From contig CANPZF010000010.1 of NCBI GenBank assembly GCA_947589015.1, forward strand, positions 1-63,671: a stretch of 63,671 nucleotides of DNA, given 5' to 3'. The position numbers and the translations under genes were made by a program. Positions 50,768 to 59,947 of the stretch are shown one piece after another. The DNA is from an uncultured Clostridia bacterium (GTDB lineage Bacteria > Bacillota > Clostridia > TANB77 > CAG-508). The notes under the pieces were generated by a model. It did no database searches, was not told where the DNA came from, and worked only from the letters and a program-made list of their open reading frames with translations. Position 1 is the first letter of the stretch; each line of letters opens with the position of its first letter.

Positions 50768-50947
50768 TTATTTTACCTCCCTTTTGTTTTTATCATTTTA
50801 CTACACCTTAAATAAAAAATCAACCACCATTTTTTATCTAAATTTAGTTATTTTTTACAAAAACCCTTTTTCTTTTTCATTTTTTGTGATACAATACAAT
50901 AAATTTTAAAAAAATTATCAAAAGAAGAATTATAGGAGGAAAATAAA

Positions 50948-51223
50948 ATGAATTTTAATAAATGTAGCAGATGTGGAAACTTTTATGTATCAGAAGGAAA
51001 TGTATGTCCAAAATGTAGTCCAAAAGATAATAGAGAATTATCTACTTTTAAAGAATATATAGATGCAAATGGACTTAACAATTCATTAGATACTATTTCA
51101 GGAGAAACTGGAATTTCTGTAAAAAATTTAAATAGATTTTTAAATTATGAAGGATTTGAACAATATAAGCAAAATATTGATTTAAACTCTACTATTGGTA
51201 ATCAAGGTATAATTTTTAATTAA
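50948..51223 (+). CDS. YvyF/TIGR03826-like zinc-ribbon protein
   Basis: 91 residues. A four-cysteine zinc ribbon (CSRCGNFYVSEGNVCPKC) is followed by a winged-helix-like part (ISGETGISVKNLNRFLNYEG). The layout matches YvyF-like proteins usually found in flagellar operons, but no flagellar gene is near. TAGGAGG precedes the ATG. It lies 68 bp upstream of tyrS on the same strand. Confidence 0.72.
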   Translation: MNFNKCSRCGNFYVSEGNVCPKCSPKDNRELSTFKEYIDANGLNNSLDTISGETGISVKNLNRFLNYEGFEQYKQNIDLNSTIGNQGIIFN

Positions 51224-51237
51224 TAATAAATATATTT

Positions 51238-51262
51238 AGATTTAGACGGATATTCTCCGTCT
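51238..51262 (+). promoter_or_regulatory. Hairpin in front of tyrS
   Basis: TTTAGACGGA, TATTC, TCCGTCTAAA is a perfect 10-bp stem. It is not followed by a T-run and there is no room for a T-box leader. It may end or process the upstream mRNA or attenuate tyrS. Confidence 0.45.
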
Positions 51263-51291
51263 AAAGTTGTATTAGAAAGGATGATATTTTA

Positions 51292-52506
51292 ATGAGAAAT
51301 GTTTTTGATATTTTAGAAGAAAGAGGATATATAGAACAATTAACTCATCCAGAAGAAATCAAAGAACTTTTTGGAAAACAATCTGTACCATTTTATATAG
51401 GTATTGATCCAACTGCTGACAGTTTACATGTAGGTCATTTTGTTTCTTTAATGGTTGCAAGTCATATGCAAAAATGTGGTCATAAGCCTATAATTCTAAT
51501 TGGTGGTGGTACTGCTACTATTGGTGATCCTTCTGGAAAAACAGATATGAGAAAAATGCTATCCAGAGAAGATATTGATAAAAATGTTGAAGGAATAAAA
51601 AAGCAAATTGAAAAATTTGTTAGTTTTGAAGGAGATAATGCTGCTATTATAGTCAACAATGCTGATTGGCTACTAAACCTAAATTTTATTAATTTCATGA
51701 GAGAAATTGGTAGTCTTTTTTCTGTCAATAAAATGCTCGCTGCTGAATGCTATAAGCAAAGAATGGAAAAAGGATTAACCTTCTTTGAATTAGGATATAT
51801 GTTAATGCAATCATATGATTTTCTATATTTATATAACAATTATGGTTGCAAATTACAAATGGGTGGAAATGATCAATGGTCTAATATCATTGGTGGAGTT
51901 GAATTGATTAGAAAAATCGGAAAAGATGACTCTTACGGTCTAACCTTCAAACTTCTTACTACAAAAGAAGGTAAAAAAATGGGTAAAACTGAAAAAGGTG
52001 CTTTATGGTTAGATGCTAATAAAACTTCTCCATATGAATTTTATCAATATTGGAGAAATATTGAAGATAGTAGTGTAAGCACAGTTTTAAAAATGCTTAC
52101 TTTCTTACCAATGGAAAAAATTAATGAGCTTTCTTCTTTAAAAGATGAAAAAATTAATGAAGCTAAAAAAATCGCTGCTTTTGAAATTACTAAATTAATT
52201 CATGGTGAAACAGAAGCTAAAAAAGCTGAAGAAGCTTCTAATGCATTGTTTAATGGTCAAGGTAGTTTAGAAAATATGCCTACAATAAAATTACAATCTC
52301 CTGATACCTCTTTAGTTGATGCAATAATTTTAACTGGCATTGCTAGTTCTAAAGGTCAAGCTAGAACTTTAATTACACAAGGTGGTATCTCTTTAAATGA
52401 TGAAAAAATTACTGATATTAATTATATTCTTTCAAGTAAAGATTTTTCAAATAATTATTCTATCTTAAAAAAAGGAAAAAAAGTTTTTTATAAACTAGAA
52501 ATTTAA
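51292..52506 (+). CDS. tyrS: Tyrosyl-tRNA synthetase
   Basis: 404 residues, the TyrRS type with C-terminal S4 domain. The HIGH motif is HVGH in IDPTADSLHVGHFVS, the tyrosine-binding region is YMLMQSYDFLYLY and GGNDQWSNI, and the KMSKS loop is KKMGKTEKGALW. The S4 domain lies at ~335-404 (ASSKGQARTLITQGGISLN). GAAAGGATG precedes the ATG. The REP-like palindrome begins right after the stop. Confidence 0.97.
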   Translation: MRNVFDILEERGYIEQLTHPEEIKELFGKQSVPFYIGIDPTADSLHVGHFVSLMVASHMQKCGHKPIILIGGGTATIGDPSGKTDMRKMLSREDIDKNVEGIKKQIEKFVSFEGDNAAIIVNNADWLLNLNFINFMREIGSLFSVNKMLAAECYKQRMEKGLTFFELGYMLMQSYDFLYLYNNYGCKLQMGGNDQWSNIIGGVELIRKIGKDDSYGLTFKLLTTKEGKKMGKTEKGALWLDANKTSPYEFYQYWRNIEDSSVSTVLKMLTFLPMEKINELSSLKDEKINEAKKIAAFEITKLIHGETEAKKAEEASNALFNGQGSLENMPTIKLQSPDTSLVDAIILTGIASSKGQARTLITQGGISLNDEKITDINYILSSKDFSNNYSILKKGKKVFYKLEI

Positions 52507-52508
52507 AG

Positions 52509-52638
52509 AATTGCCAAAAATTTGCCAAAGATTGCCAAGGGTTGCCAAAAGGGACGTTCTTAAATGGCAACTAAAAGTTGCCATTTAAGAACGTCCCTTT
52601 TGGCAACCCTTTGGCAACCCTTGGCAACTTTTGGCAAT
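52509..52638. repeat. Nested REP-like palindrome (130 bp)
   Basis: The core pair (GTTGCCAAAAGGGACG...) is extended outward on both sides by repeated feet: TTGCCAAAAA, TTTGCCAAAG, ATTGCCAAGG, GTTGCCAAAA on the left and their complements on the right. It lies between the converging tyrS and DUF5665 genes and may stop transcription from both. Confidence 0.8.
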
Positions 52639-52643
52639 CTAAT

Positions 52644-52940
52644 TCATCTACTTTTTTCTACTATTTCCACAATATCAGCAATATATTCTCCAAGAACAGG
52701 AATATTTAAAGTAACTATTTTTTGCAACAAAATCACTATAATTGCCGTTATTATAGTAACTCCTATACCAATCCCAACCCCTCTAAAAATTCCTGCTATT
52801 AAGTTTCTCTTTATTATTTCTTTTTTACTACCCAAAATATAATTCCATTCCATAATATTAGATTCTTGTAATGTTTTATTAAGTTTTTCTATACCCATAT
52901 TTAACAATTCAATTTTTTTCTTCTTTAACCATATAAACAT
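52644..52940 (-). CDS. DUF5665-type membrane protein
   Basis: 98 residues. An amphipathic N-terminal part (IEKLNKTLQESNIMEW) is followed by KRNLIAGIFRGVGIGIGVTI and a single membrane helix, the typical layout of DUF5665 proteins in spore-forming Clostridia. The function is unknown. Only a weak GGTGGA lies before the ATG, inside the terminator of the upstream gene, so expression may depend on readthrough. Confidence 0.75.
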   Translation of the reverse strand: MFIWLKKKKIELLNMGIEKLNKTLQESNIMEWNYILGSKKEIIKRNLIAGIFRGVGIGIGVTIITAIIVILLQKIVTLNIPVLGEYIADIVEIVEKSR

Positions 52941-52976
52941 AAAAAATCCACCTTTTTATTATAGTGGATTTTTTAT
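52941..52976 (-). terminator. Terminator of the UPF0182 gene
   Basis: AAAAAATCCAC and GTGGATTTTTT pair, with a T-run on the minus strand. It overlaps the region just in front of the DUF5665 start codon. Confidence 0.75.
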
Positions 52977-52995
52977 AGACTTTTTATTCTAAAAT

Positions 52996-55914
52996 TTAAT
53001 TTTGTGTATTTGTTATATTTTCTATTACATCATTATAACTATGTATATTATTATTAGTAGTATTAGTATTTACATTTACGTTTTCATTCTTATTTTCTAT
53101 AGTTTCATTATTATTTTTCTCTTGATCCTTTAACTCTGCATTCTTCTTATCTTCTTCTTCCTTCAATATTTCCAAAGATTGTATTAATTCTTGAAGTTTT
53201 TTAATATCTTGACCCATTAATTCCCAATCATTATTTTCATTAGACTCTATTAAGTTCTTATTTGCTTTAATTATAGCTTCTATTAATCCTTCTATATCGT
53301 CTGTATCTTCTACTTCTATATCTACAGCATATTGTGAAAGTAAATTTTCTAAAGCTGCCACTAACGTATCTCCTATTGCCACCTTATTTCCTGATGCTAC
53401 AACTATCTTCTTTAATATTGGTATTTCTGACTCATTTAACATTGTTTGATAAATTGGTTCTACATATAATAATGTATTATCTATTGGAACTACTATCATA
53501 TTTTTACTTATTTTAGTTCCTGTTGTATTTAATGCTTCTAATTCTGCTGATATTATTTCATCTTCTTCAATTTGCTTATCTAACTGCATTAGTCCAACAA
53601 TATTACTATCTGCTGAAAATTTATATAATTGCAACTTATTTTCTGTTCCCTCTGTGCTTCCTACTAAATATGAAATTATATTTTGCTTTTCATTAGGTGT
53701 ATATATTTGTATTAGTCCTAATTTTTCTCCATCTAAAGTTTTAACCATTGTATAATATGGTTCCATATAATTTCCTGATGCTCTTGTTGATCTAACACTA
53801 TTGTATTTTGCAATGTCCCATAAGTCATCTCCTCTATACAATACATCAGTTTTTACATTATGATATGCTTTTAAGATTTCTTGTTGAACTTTATACAAAT
53901 ATTGTGGATATACTAAATGTTCTTGAATGTCTTGAGGTATTTCCTCATCTAAATCCATAAATAGTTCTGGATAAATATTTCTATAAGCCATTGCTATTGG
54001 ATCGGTTCTATCAGTTATATAAAAATCTATTGTTCCATCATAGCTATCTACTAATACCTTTACTGAATTTCTTATATAATTTATATTCTCTCTTACTCCA
54101 TTATGCTCTATTGTAGTATATTGTGAATATGGATAATTTCCTGAAACTGTATACGCATCTATTACCCATACAATGTTACCATCATCAGTTACTACTGTAT
54201 ATGGACTTTCATCATATATTAAATATGGTAACAATTTTTTAGCTCTATCTACTACATTTCTGTTTAATAAAACTTTACTTTCATTAGTAAATTCACTTGA
54301 AAATGCTAAGTTTATATTGCCACTTGTCAATCCTAAAATTATTCTATCTAAAAATCCTACTTTTAGTCCTGCTTTTCCTGTATATGTAGATGTTTTTTCA
54401 TTTCCACTTTCATCTGTATAATCATACTCTTTTATACTTTTCGTATTCGTGGCAATAATTTCATTGGTTTCTAATCCAAAATAAATTTCAGATTTTGAAA
54501 TTTTAATTTGTTCATCTTTGCCTGATACATCTTTTTGAATGTATTCTATATTTCCTGCTTGTGTTGATGTTGTGGCAGACGCTATTATTTCTCCCATTCC
54601 ATGTGTATATTCATAAGTTTTGTTATTATACGTTCTTCCTGAATTTTTAATTTCTCTTGGTGCTAAATATACTACTCTTTCTTCCTCACCAATTTTATAT
54701 TTTGCTATATTAGCATTTCTATATGAATAATGTCCTGTACCAGTTTGAGTATCTTGCAATGTTTTTAAAACTACATCTTTTGTAATTATTGGTACATTAT
54801 CTATAATATGTTGATACTTGTCAACTTCCTCTTCTGTTATTGTACCAGAATTTGTTAAATTCGTTTCTTCAATATTTAATTGATATGCATTTTTGGTGTT
54901 TTTTATATTTTCTGCTATATTATTTCTTTCTTTGTCTAATTCATTTGTATTTACATATATAGTATCAAATAATACCATTATAATAAACATAAATACTAGA
55001 TAACTTGGTATAACTACTAAATTTTTTAATACTTTATTTGTTTTTCCATTTTTAAAATTCTTTAAAGCTCTATAAGCAAATATTATAATAACAAATGCAA
55101 ATATTATATATCCAAATAATTTTACTGTTCTTTCTGTCATTCCTGCTCCAACTAAATCAATTTCATTATTTATAGATAGTATCTTTCCAAATTCTATATT
55201 TTGTATATTAAAAACAGTAAGTACTGCTATTCCTAATACTATTAGTATTAGATTTCTGTAAATTTTTTTCATAAAAATACTTTGTTTTAGCATTTTGCCA
55301 TCTATTCCATCAAAATATCTATTGAATACTATTACATAATATAATGCAATGTATAATGTTAGTCCTATCATGAAAGTTGTGAAGTAAAATACTAACATTT
55401 CTATAACTGGCTTTTGGAACATAAAATATGATATATCAAGTCCAAAAATTGTATCTTGAATTCCAAAAGATGTTGCATTAATTGCTAACATTAATTTTTG
55501 CATTGTTACTGCTGATACCACTACACTTAAAATCATTGATATCACTAATGCCAATGATTTATTTAATAATTTAGGCATTTCTTTTTGTTCTTTTTTAAAA
55601 AATGGCTTTAATCCTTTTTTTATTCCTCTATTCGTAAAATATATAATAATATAAACTACTATAAAATTTATTGCCATTATTGTATATCTATAAGTTAAAT
55701 TTGTATTAAATATGTTAATATATTTCTCTCCTATTTCCTCATATTGTAAATATGAGCCTCTTAATTGTACATAACTTACAGTAGCAAATATTAATACGAA
55801 AAAAAATACTATTATTATTCTTAATTTGCTTACATTACTTTTTTTATTTTTTACTTGCTCATTACTTGATTTTTGCTGCACTGTATTTTGACTTTTTATT
55901 TTGTCGTCTTCCAT
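52996..55914 (-). CDS. UPF0182 family membrane protein
   Basis: 972 residues. A charged N-terminus is followed by about seven membrane segments within the first ~310 residues, then by a very large extracytoplasmic region (DKYQHIIDNVPIITKDVVLK, YTVVTDDGNIVWVIDAYTVS) and a Lys/Glu/Asn-rich C-terminus with NVNTNTTNNN. The length and arrangement fit UPF0182; the function is unknown. AAGGAGG precedes the ATG. It ends ~12 bp downstream of ftsY, in the same operon. Confidence 0.9.
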   Translation of the reverse strand: MEDDKIKSQNTVQQKSSNEQVKNKKSNVSKLRIIIVFFFVLIFATVSYVQLRGSYLQYEEIGEKYINIFNTNLTYRYTIMAINFIVVYIIIYFTNRGIKKGLKPFFKKEQKEMPKLLNKSLALVISMILSVVVSAVTMQKLMLAINATSFGIQDTIFGLDISYFMFQKPVIEMLVFYFTTFMIGLTLYIALYYVIVFNRYFDGIDGKMLKQSIFMKKIYRNLILIVLGIAVLTVFNIQNIEFGKILSINNEIDLVGAGMTERTVKLFGYIIFAFVIIIFAYRALKNFKNGKTNKVLKNLVVIPSYLVFMFIIMVLFDTIYVNTNELDKERNNIAENIKNTKNAYQLNIEETNLTNSGTITEEEVDKYQHIIDNVPIITKDVVLKTLQDTQTGTGHYSYRNANIAKYKIGEEERVVYLAPREIKNSGRTYNNKTYEYTHGMGEIIASATTSTQAGNIEYIQKDVSGKDEQIKISKSEIYFGLETNEIIATNTKSIKEYDYTDESGNEKTSTYTGKAGLKVGFLDRIILGLTSGNINLAFSSEFTNESKVLLNRNVVDRAKKLLPYLIYDESPYTVVTDDGNIVWVIDAYTVSGNYPYSQYTTIEHNGVRENINYIRNSVKVLVDSYDGTIDFYITDRTDPIAMAYRNIYPELFMDLDEEIPQDIQEHLVYPQYLYKVQQEILKAYHNVKTDVLYRGDDLWDIAKYNSVRSTRASGNYMEPYYTMVKTLDGEKLGLIQIYTPNEKQNIISYLVGSTEGTENKLQLYKFSADSNIVGLMQLDKQIEEDEIISAELEALNTTGTKISKNMIVVPIDNTLLYVEPIYQTMLNESEIPILKKIVVASGNKVAIGDTLVAALENLLSQYAVDIEVEDTDDIEGLIEAIIKANKNLIESNENNDWELMGQDIKKLQELIQSLEILKEEEDKKNAELKDQEKNNNETIENKNENVNVNTNTTNNNIHSYNDVIENITNTQN

Positions 55915-55926
55915 GGTTATACCTCC

Positions 55927-56832
55927 TTATACAATAGCTTTAACAAAGTCTTGACTATTAAATATTTCCATGTCATCAATTTGTTCTCCAATTCCAATAA
56001 ATTTGACTGGTATATTGTTTTCTTCAACTATACCAATAACTACTCCTCCTTTAGCTGTTCCATCTAATTTAGTTAATATTAGTCCTGTTATATCTGCTTC
56101 TTCTTTAAATGCTTTTACTTGTGATATTGCATTTTGACCTGTTGTTCCATCTATTACTAATAAAACCTCTTTATCAGCTTCTTCCATTTCCCTATTTATT
56201 ACTTTTTGTATTTTATTTAATTCATCCATTAAATATTTTTTGTTATGTAATCTCCCTGCTGTATCAACAATAAGTATATCTGCATTTTTCTCTTTTGTTA
56301 TTTTGATTGCATCATATACTACTGATGCTGGATCCACTCCTTCTTCTCTTTTCACAATATCTGCTCCTGCTCTTTTAGCCCAAATTTCTAATTGTTCTAC
56401 TGCTGCTGCTCTGAATGTATCTGCTGCTGCTACTACTACTTTTTTTCCATCTTTGGCTAATCTATTGGCAATTTTTCCTATTGATGTTGTTTTTCCTACT
56501 CCATTTACACCTACTACTAAAATTACAGATGGTTTTGTATTTAATTTTAGTTGAATATCATTAGAATCTAATATTTTTTGCATTTCTTCTCTTAATGCTT
56601 TTTTTACGTCTTCTTCATCTTGTATTTTTTCTTTCTTTATTTTTTCTCTTAAATTTTCTATTATTTTGGTTGATGTATCTATTCCTATATCTGACATAAT
56701 TAATATTTCTTCTAGTTCTTCTAGTAATTCTTCATCTACTTTTCTAAAACTTTTAAATACATTATTTAGTTTTTCATCAAATGATTGCTTAGTTTTGTTC
56801 ATTCCTTGTTTTAATTTCTCAAAAAATCCCAT
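55927..56832 (-). CDS. ftsY: Signal recognition particle receptor FtsY
   Basis: 301 residues. The N domain (~1-85) has the helical ELLEELEEILIMSDIG segment. The G domain has VNGVGKTTSIGKIA, DTFRAAAVEQL, DTAGR and TKLDGTAKGG. It docks ribosome-SRP complexes at the membrane. The acidic A domain of longer FtsY proteins is absent, as is common in Firmicutes. AAAGGAG precedes the ATG. Confidence 0.96.
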   Translation of the reverse strand: MGFFEKLKQGMNKTKQSFDEKLNNVFKSFRKVDEELLEELEEILIMSDIGIDTSTKIIENLREKIKKEKIQDEEDVKKALREEMQKILDSNDIQLKLNTKPSVILVVGVNGVGKTTSIGKIANRLAKDGKKVVVAAADTFRAAAVEQLEIWAKRAGADIVKREEGVDPASVVYDAIKITKEKNADILIVDTAGRLHNKKYLMDELNKIQKVINREMEEADKEVLLVIDGTTGQNAISQVKAFKEEADITGLILTKLDGTAKGGVVIGIVEENNIPVKFIGIGEQIDDMEIFNSQDFVKAIV

Positions 56833-56943
56833 TTGCTTTATCTCTCCTTTTGCTTTATATTTGTATTACCTACAAACTCAGTTTGTATTATATCATAAGG
56901 CCATATAAATATCAATTAATTTTTGTTATAGTTTAATGGTTTT

Positions 56944-57101
56944 GTTACAGGATAATGGTTATAAACTTAAAATATGCGAAAATGCTTATATATTAATATT
57001 TGCAGTCAAGACCCGGATTGTTACACCCCAGATATGTTTTGACAAAATATATTAATATATAAGCATTTTCATAGCTAATTTTTAAAACATTATCCTGTAA
57101 C
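56944..57101. mobile_element. MITE family B, intact copy 3
   Basis: The 158-bp element is bounded by perfect 14-bp terminal inverted repeats, GTTACAGGATAATG and CATTATCCTGTAAC. Inside, ATGCTTATATATTAATATTT and its complement form a long stem around GTCAAGACCCGGATTGTT. It lies in the 292-bp gap between ogt and ftsY and carries no ORF, so any movement would need a transposase from elsewhere. Confidence 0.82.
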
Positions 57102-57110
57102 ATGATTTTA

Positions 57111-57142
57111 AAAAAATGATATATTAATATATCATTTTTTTT
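57111..57142 (-). terminator. Terminator of ogt
   Basis: AAAAAATGATATAT and ATATATCATTTTTT pair; the stop codon of ogt lies inside the loop region and a T-run follows on the minus strand. Confidence 0.7.
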
Positions 57143-57660
57143 AAATTATATAATTTTTTTATATCTGCATTTTCCAATTGAAGTAATTTCTTTTTTACTT
57201 CTATTCCTCCTGCATATCCTATTAGGTCTCCATTTGTTCCAATAACTCTATGACAAGGAATAATAATTGATATTGGATTATGTCCAACTGCACCTCCAAC
57301 AGCTTGTGCAGACATTGTTTTTCTTTTTTGTAATTTGGCTATTTTTTTGGCTATTTCACCATATGTAGTTACTTTACCATATGGTATTTCACAAAGTATT
57401 TTCCACACTAATTTTCTAAATTCACTACCTTTTGGTTTTAATTTTAACTCTCGTATTAGTGGTTTTTCTCCTTTAAAATATCTATCTAACCATTTTTTTG
57501 TTTCTAGTAAAATAGGTATATTCTTCTTTTCTACTTTTTCATTACATATTGTACTACCAAAATATTTTTGTTCTTTTATCCAAAGACCTATAATATTTTT
57601 TTCATCACTTGCAATGGTTAATTCTCCTACTGGAGATGGATATACAAAATAATAAAACAT
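57124..57660 (-). CDS. ogt: Methylated-DNA--protein-cysteine methyltransferase
   Basis: 178 residues. The active-site motif is IIPCHRVIG (acceptor Cys ~138), with the DNA-binding YGEIAKKIAKLQ before it and GYAGGIEVKKKLLQLE after it. It repairs O6-alkylguanine by a suicidal transfer. AAGGAAAG precedes the ATG. Confidence 0.94.
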   Translation of the reverse strand: MFYYFVYPSPVGELTIASDEKNIIGLWIKEQKYFGSTICNEKVEKKNIPILLETKKWLDRYFKGEKPLIRELKLKPKGSEFRKLVWKILCEIPYGKVTTYGEIAKKIAKLQKRKTMSAQAVGGAVGHNPISIIIPCHRVIGTNGDLIGYAGGIEVKKKLLQLENADIKKLYNLKKMIY

Positions 57661-57682
57661 TTCTTTTGCTTTCCTTTTTATA

Positions 57683-58315
57683 TCATTGGTTTTCTATTAA
57701 CGTATATTCTTCTATATTTGGAATTCTTATATCCTCATCTGTTACAGTATCAAAACTATATTGTATTTTTCTATACGTTCCATTTGCAAATTCTATATAT
57801 ACTGGTAATCCTGTTTCTTTTTCTATCCATTCTTTTGAACTACCTTCTTCTAAATATCCTAATATATAGCAACGTTTATTTTCATATTTACCATTTGAAA
57901 TCGTACAGAATGGATTTATTGCAAACATTAAGTTTATACCTAATCTATTTTCTGAAGATACATTATATCCTGTTAATGGTAAGTTTTCTACCATCATCCC
58001 ATTATTTCCAATATATTTACTATAAGTTTTATTTTCTGTTTCATTAAACATATAGTATTCATTTGTATCTGCATTTTTCCAAAATGTTATGTTTCCCTCT
58101 CCTTTTACATTTTTCACGTTTACTTTATGTATATTGTCTTTTTTCCAATAAGTCATAACTGTATTCTCAGTTTCTGAATAATAGTAATAATTATTTTTTG
58201 CATTCATTTCATCATATCTTTTATCTAGATTCATATAAATATTAAACCTAATTAGTACAATAAAAATTAATATAAAAATAATTATACCAATTGTAATCCA
58301 AATCTTCTTTTTCAT
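57683..58315 (-). CDS. Membrane-anchored protein, unknown
   Basis: 210 residues with an N-terminal membrane anchor (IWITIGIIIFILIFIVLI, residues ~4-22) and an extracytoplasmic beta-rich domain (YYYYSETENTVMTYWKKD, RCYILGYLEEGSSKEW). The domain pattern vaguely resembles LolA-like lipoprotein-binding folds, but I cannot confirm it. AAAGGAGAG precedes the ATG. It is 22 bp upstream of ogt and may be cotranscribed. Confidence 0.7.
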   Translation of the reverse strand: MKKKIWITIGIIIFILIFIVLIRFNIYMNLDKRYDEMNAKNNYYYYSETENTVMTYWKKDNIHKVNVKNVKGEGNITFWKNADTNEYYMFNETENKTYSKYIGNNGMMVENLPLTGYNVSSENRLGINLMFAINPFCTISNGKYENKRCYILGYLEEGSSKEWIEKETGLPVYIEFANGTYRKIQYSFDTVTDEDIRIPNIEEYTLIENQ

Positions 58316-58438
58316 ATAAAAATCTCTCCTTTTTTAATTATTAGACCTTTTTTAGCTATCATAATCTTTCGTTTATTTGATCTTTTAATTCCACTTTAAT
58401 TATATTATTATTTTGATTTATATTCAATACTTTTATAG

Positions 58439-59947
58439 CTATGAAATATTATTATATATTTCTTTTCTATTAAATTTGTGTATAGTTAAATATAAGAATA
58501 TAGACAAATGTATCAAACAAACAACAATAGAACTATATAAAGAAATACCTGAGGTATCTGAAACTTGTCCAAATAAGTATTTACTAAAATCCCAATTGTT
58601 AGTAACAAAATATCTTGCTACAACATTCAAACTTTCTACTTTTGACCATTCTGGAAGTATCCTATATCCTATTAAAAATATTATTAATGTTAGAATCATT
58701 GACATAGAAGTGTGATTATTTAATGTTCCAATTAACATACAAAATGCTATAATTATAATATACATTGGTAACTTTGATAATCCAACTATTATCACATATT
58801 CAAACAAGTTCATATGTATTAGCTCTCCTGTATTATAATTACAACCTATATATTCTAGCTTATAACTATCAAATCCAAATATCACACCACCAACAATATA
58901 TTGAACAATAATAACAAATACCATTGAAACAAGTATTGTTATTATACAAGCTATTAGCTTTGACATTATAATAGTGCTTCTTTTATGTGGTTTTGTTAGT
59001 AAATTTTTAATTGTTTTTTTATTAACTTCTTCTGTTATAATTGTAGTTGATAAATATATTGCTATAATAACAATTATTAAATCAAAATGCTCAAATGTCC
59101 TTATAAAAGAGGTTCTAGCATTAATTTCATTGTTGCTAATTATGTATAGTTCATTAGAAATATCTGTATTTAAATTATTTTCTATAGCATATTTGCATAA
59201 ATTCATTCTTGCTCTATCTTCGTTCAAATTTTTATTGATAAATGTTTGAGAAAAACCACTATATGGAAAATTTTCATTTGTCTGAACATCATAATAATGT
59301 TCTTTATATCTATCTAAATATTCATTTTGAATATTATTGTCAAAATTTATATTATATTTTAATCTCATTTCATATATTTCTATGTCAATATTTATTCTTC
59401 CAATGTCTATATTCGTTATATCATTAGTATTTTTTATTTCTTTTAGATCTTTTATTTTCAAATTTAGAAAATCTTTCCAATTATCTGTGTTTAATGCTTC
59501 AATATATTTATTATATTCTATTTTTGAGTTTTCATATTCTTCTTTTGTAATTTCTGTATTTGGATTTAACTCATAATCGTTAATATTATTTAATAATCTT
59601 TCAATATTATGATTAAACTTTATTTCAATTCCCTCTCTTACATAAGTACCTCTTTCTTCATTTAACGCCCATCTTTGCCAAGAATTTTCTTGATAACTAT
59701 TGTATAGTTTAAGGGAATCTAAGTTTACTTTATAATCAATATATTCTTGACCTGTCTTTTGTTTTAACTTTTCTTCCATATCCTTTATTAGTATTATATC
59801 CTGTGTATTACGAAGTGGATCAATAGGATTTTGATCAGGATTTATGTTATTATATACAATAATTGCTATTATTGAAAGAAATAACAAAAAATAAATACTT
59901 CTTCTTTTAAATATTTTTATTAGTTCATTTTGTACCAGTTTAATCAA
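58439..59947 (-). CDS. ABC-2 type transporter permease
   Basis: About 502 residues with one N-terminal and about six C-terminal membrane helices. I place the start at TTG 59947, because LIKLVQNELIKIFKRRSIY then lines up with the start of the paralog at 60864 (MIKLIKNELIKIFKRKNIY) and a GGTAGGTG lies nine bases upstream; the alternative GTG is at 59959. A large polar domain (~45-270) lies between the first two helices. It forms a transporter with the ATPase encoded upstream. Confidence 0.8.
   Translation of the reverse strand: MIKLVQNELIKIFKRRSIYFLLFLSIIAIIVYNNINPDQNPIDPLRNTQDIILIKDMEEKLKQKTGQEYIDYKVNLDSLKLYNSYQENSWQRWALNEERGTYVREGIEIKFNHNIERLLNNINDYELNPNTEITKEEYENSKIEYNKYIEALNTDNWKDFLNLKIKDLKEIKNTNDITNIDIGRINIDIEIYEMRLKYNINFDNNIQNEYLDRYKEHYYDVQTNENFPYSGFSQTFINKNLNEDRARMNLCKYAIENNLNTDISNELYIISNNEINARTSFIRTFEHFDLIIVIIAIYLSTTIITEEVNKKTIKNLLTKPHKRSTIIMSKLIACIITILVSMVFVIIVQYIVGGVIFGFDSYKLEYIGCNYNTGELIHMNLFEYVIIVGLSKLPMYIIIIAFCMLIGTLNNHTSMSMILTLIIFLIGYRILPEWSKVESLNVVARYFVTNNWDFSKYLFGQVSDTSGISLYSSIVVCLIHLSIFLYLTIHKFNRKEIYNNIS

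Noticed and set aside
51224..51291. T-box riboswitch before tyrS
   Set aside because: Only 68 bases separate the genes, and neither the T-box sequence nor a specifier stem can be found.
52509..52638. CRISPR-like array of TTGCCAA repeats
   Set aside because: The repeats are about 10 bp, without spacers, and symmetric around a central palindrome. No cas gene is present.
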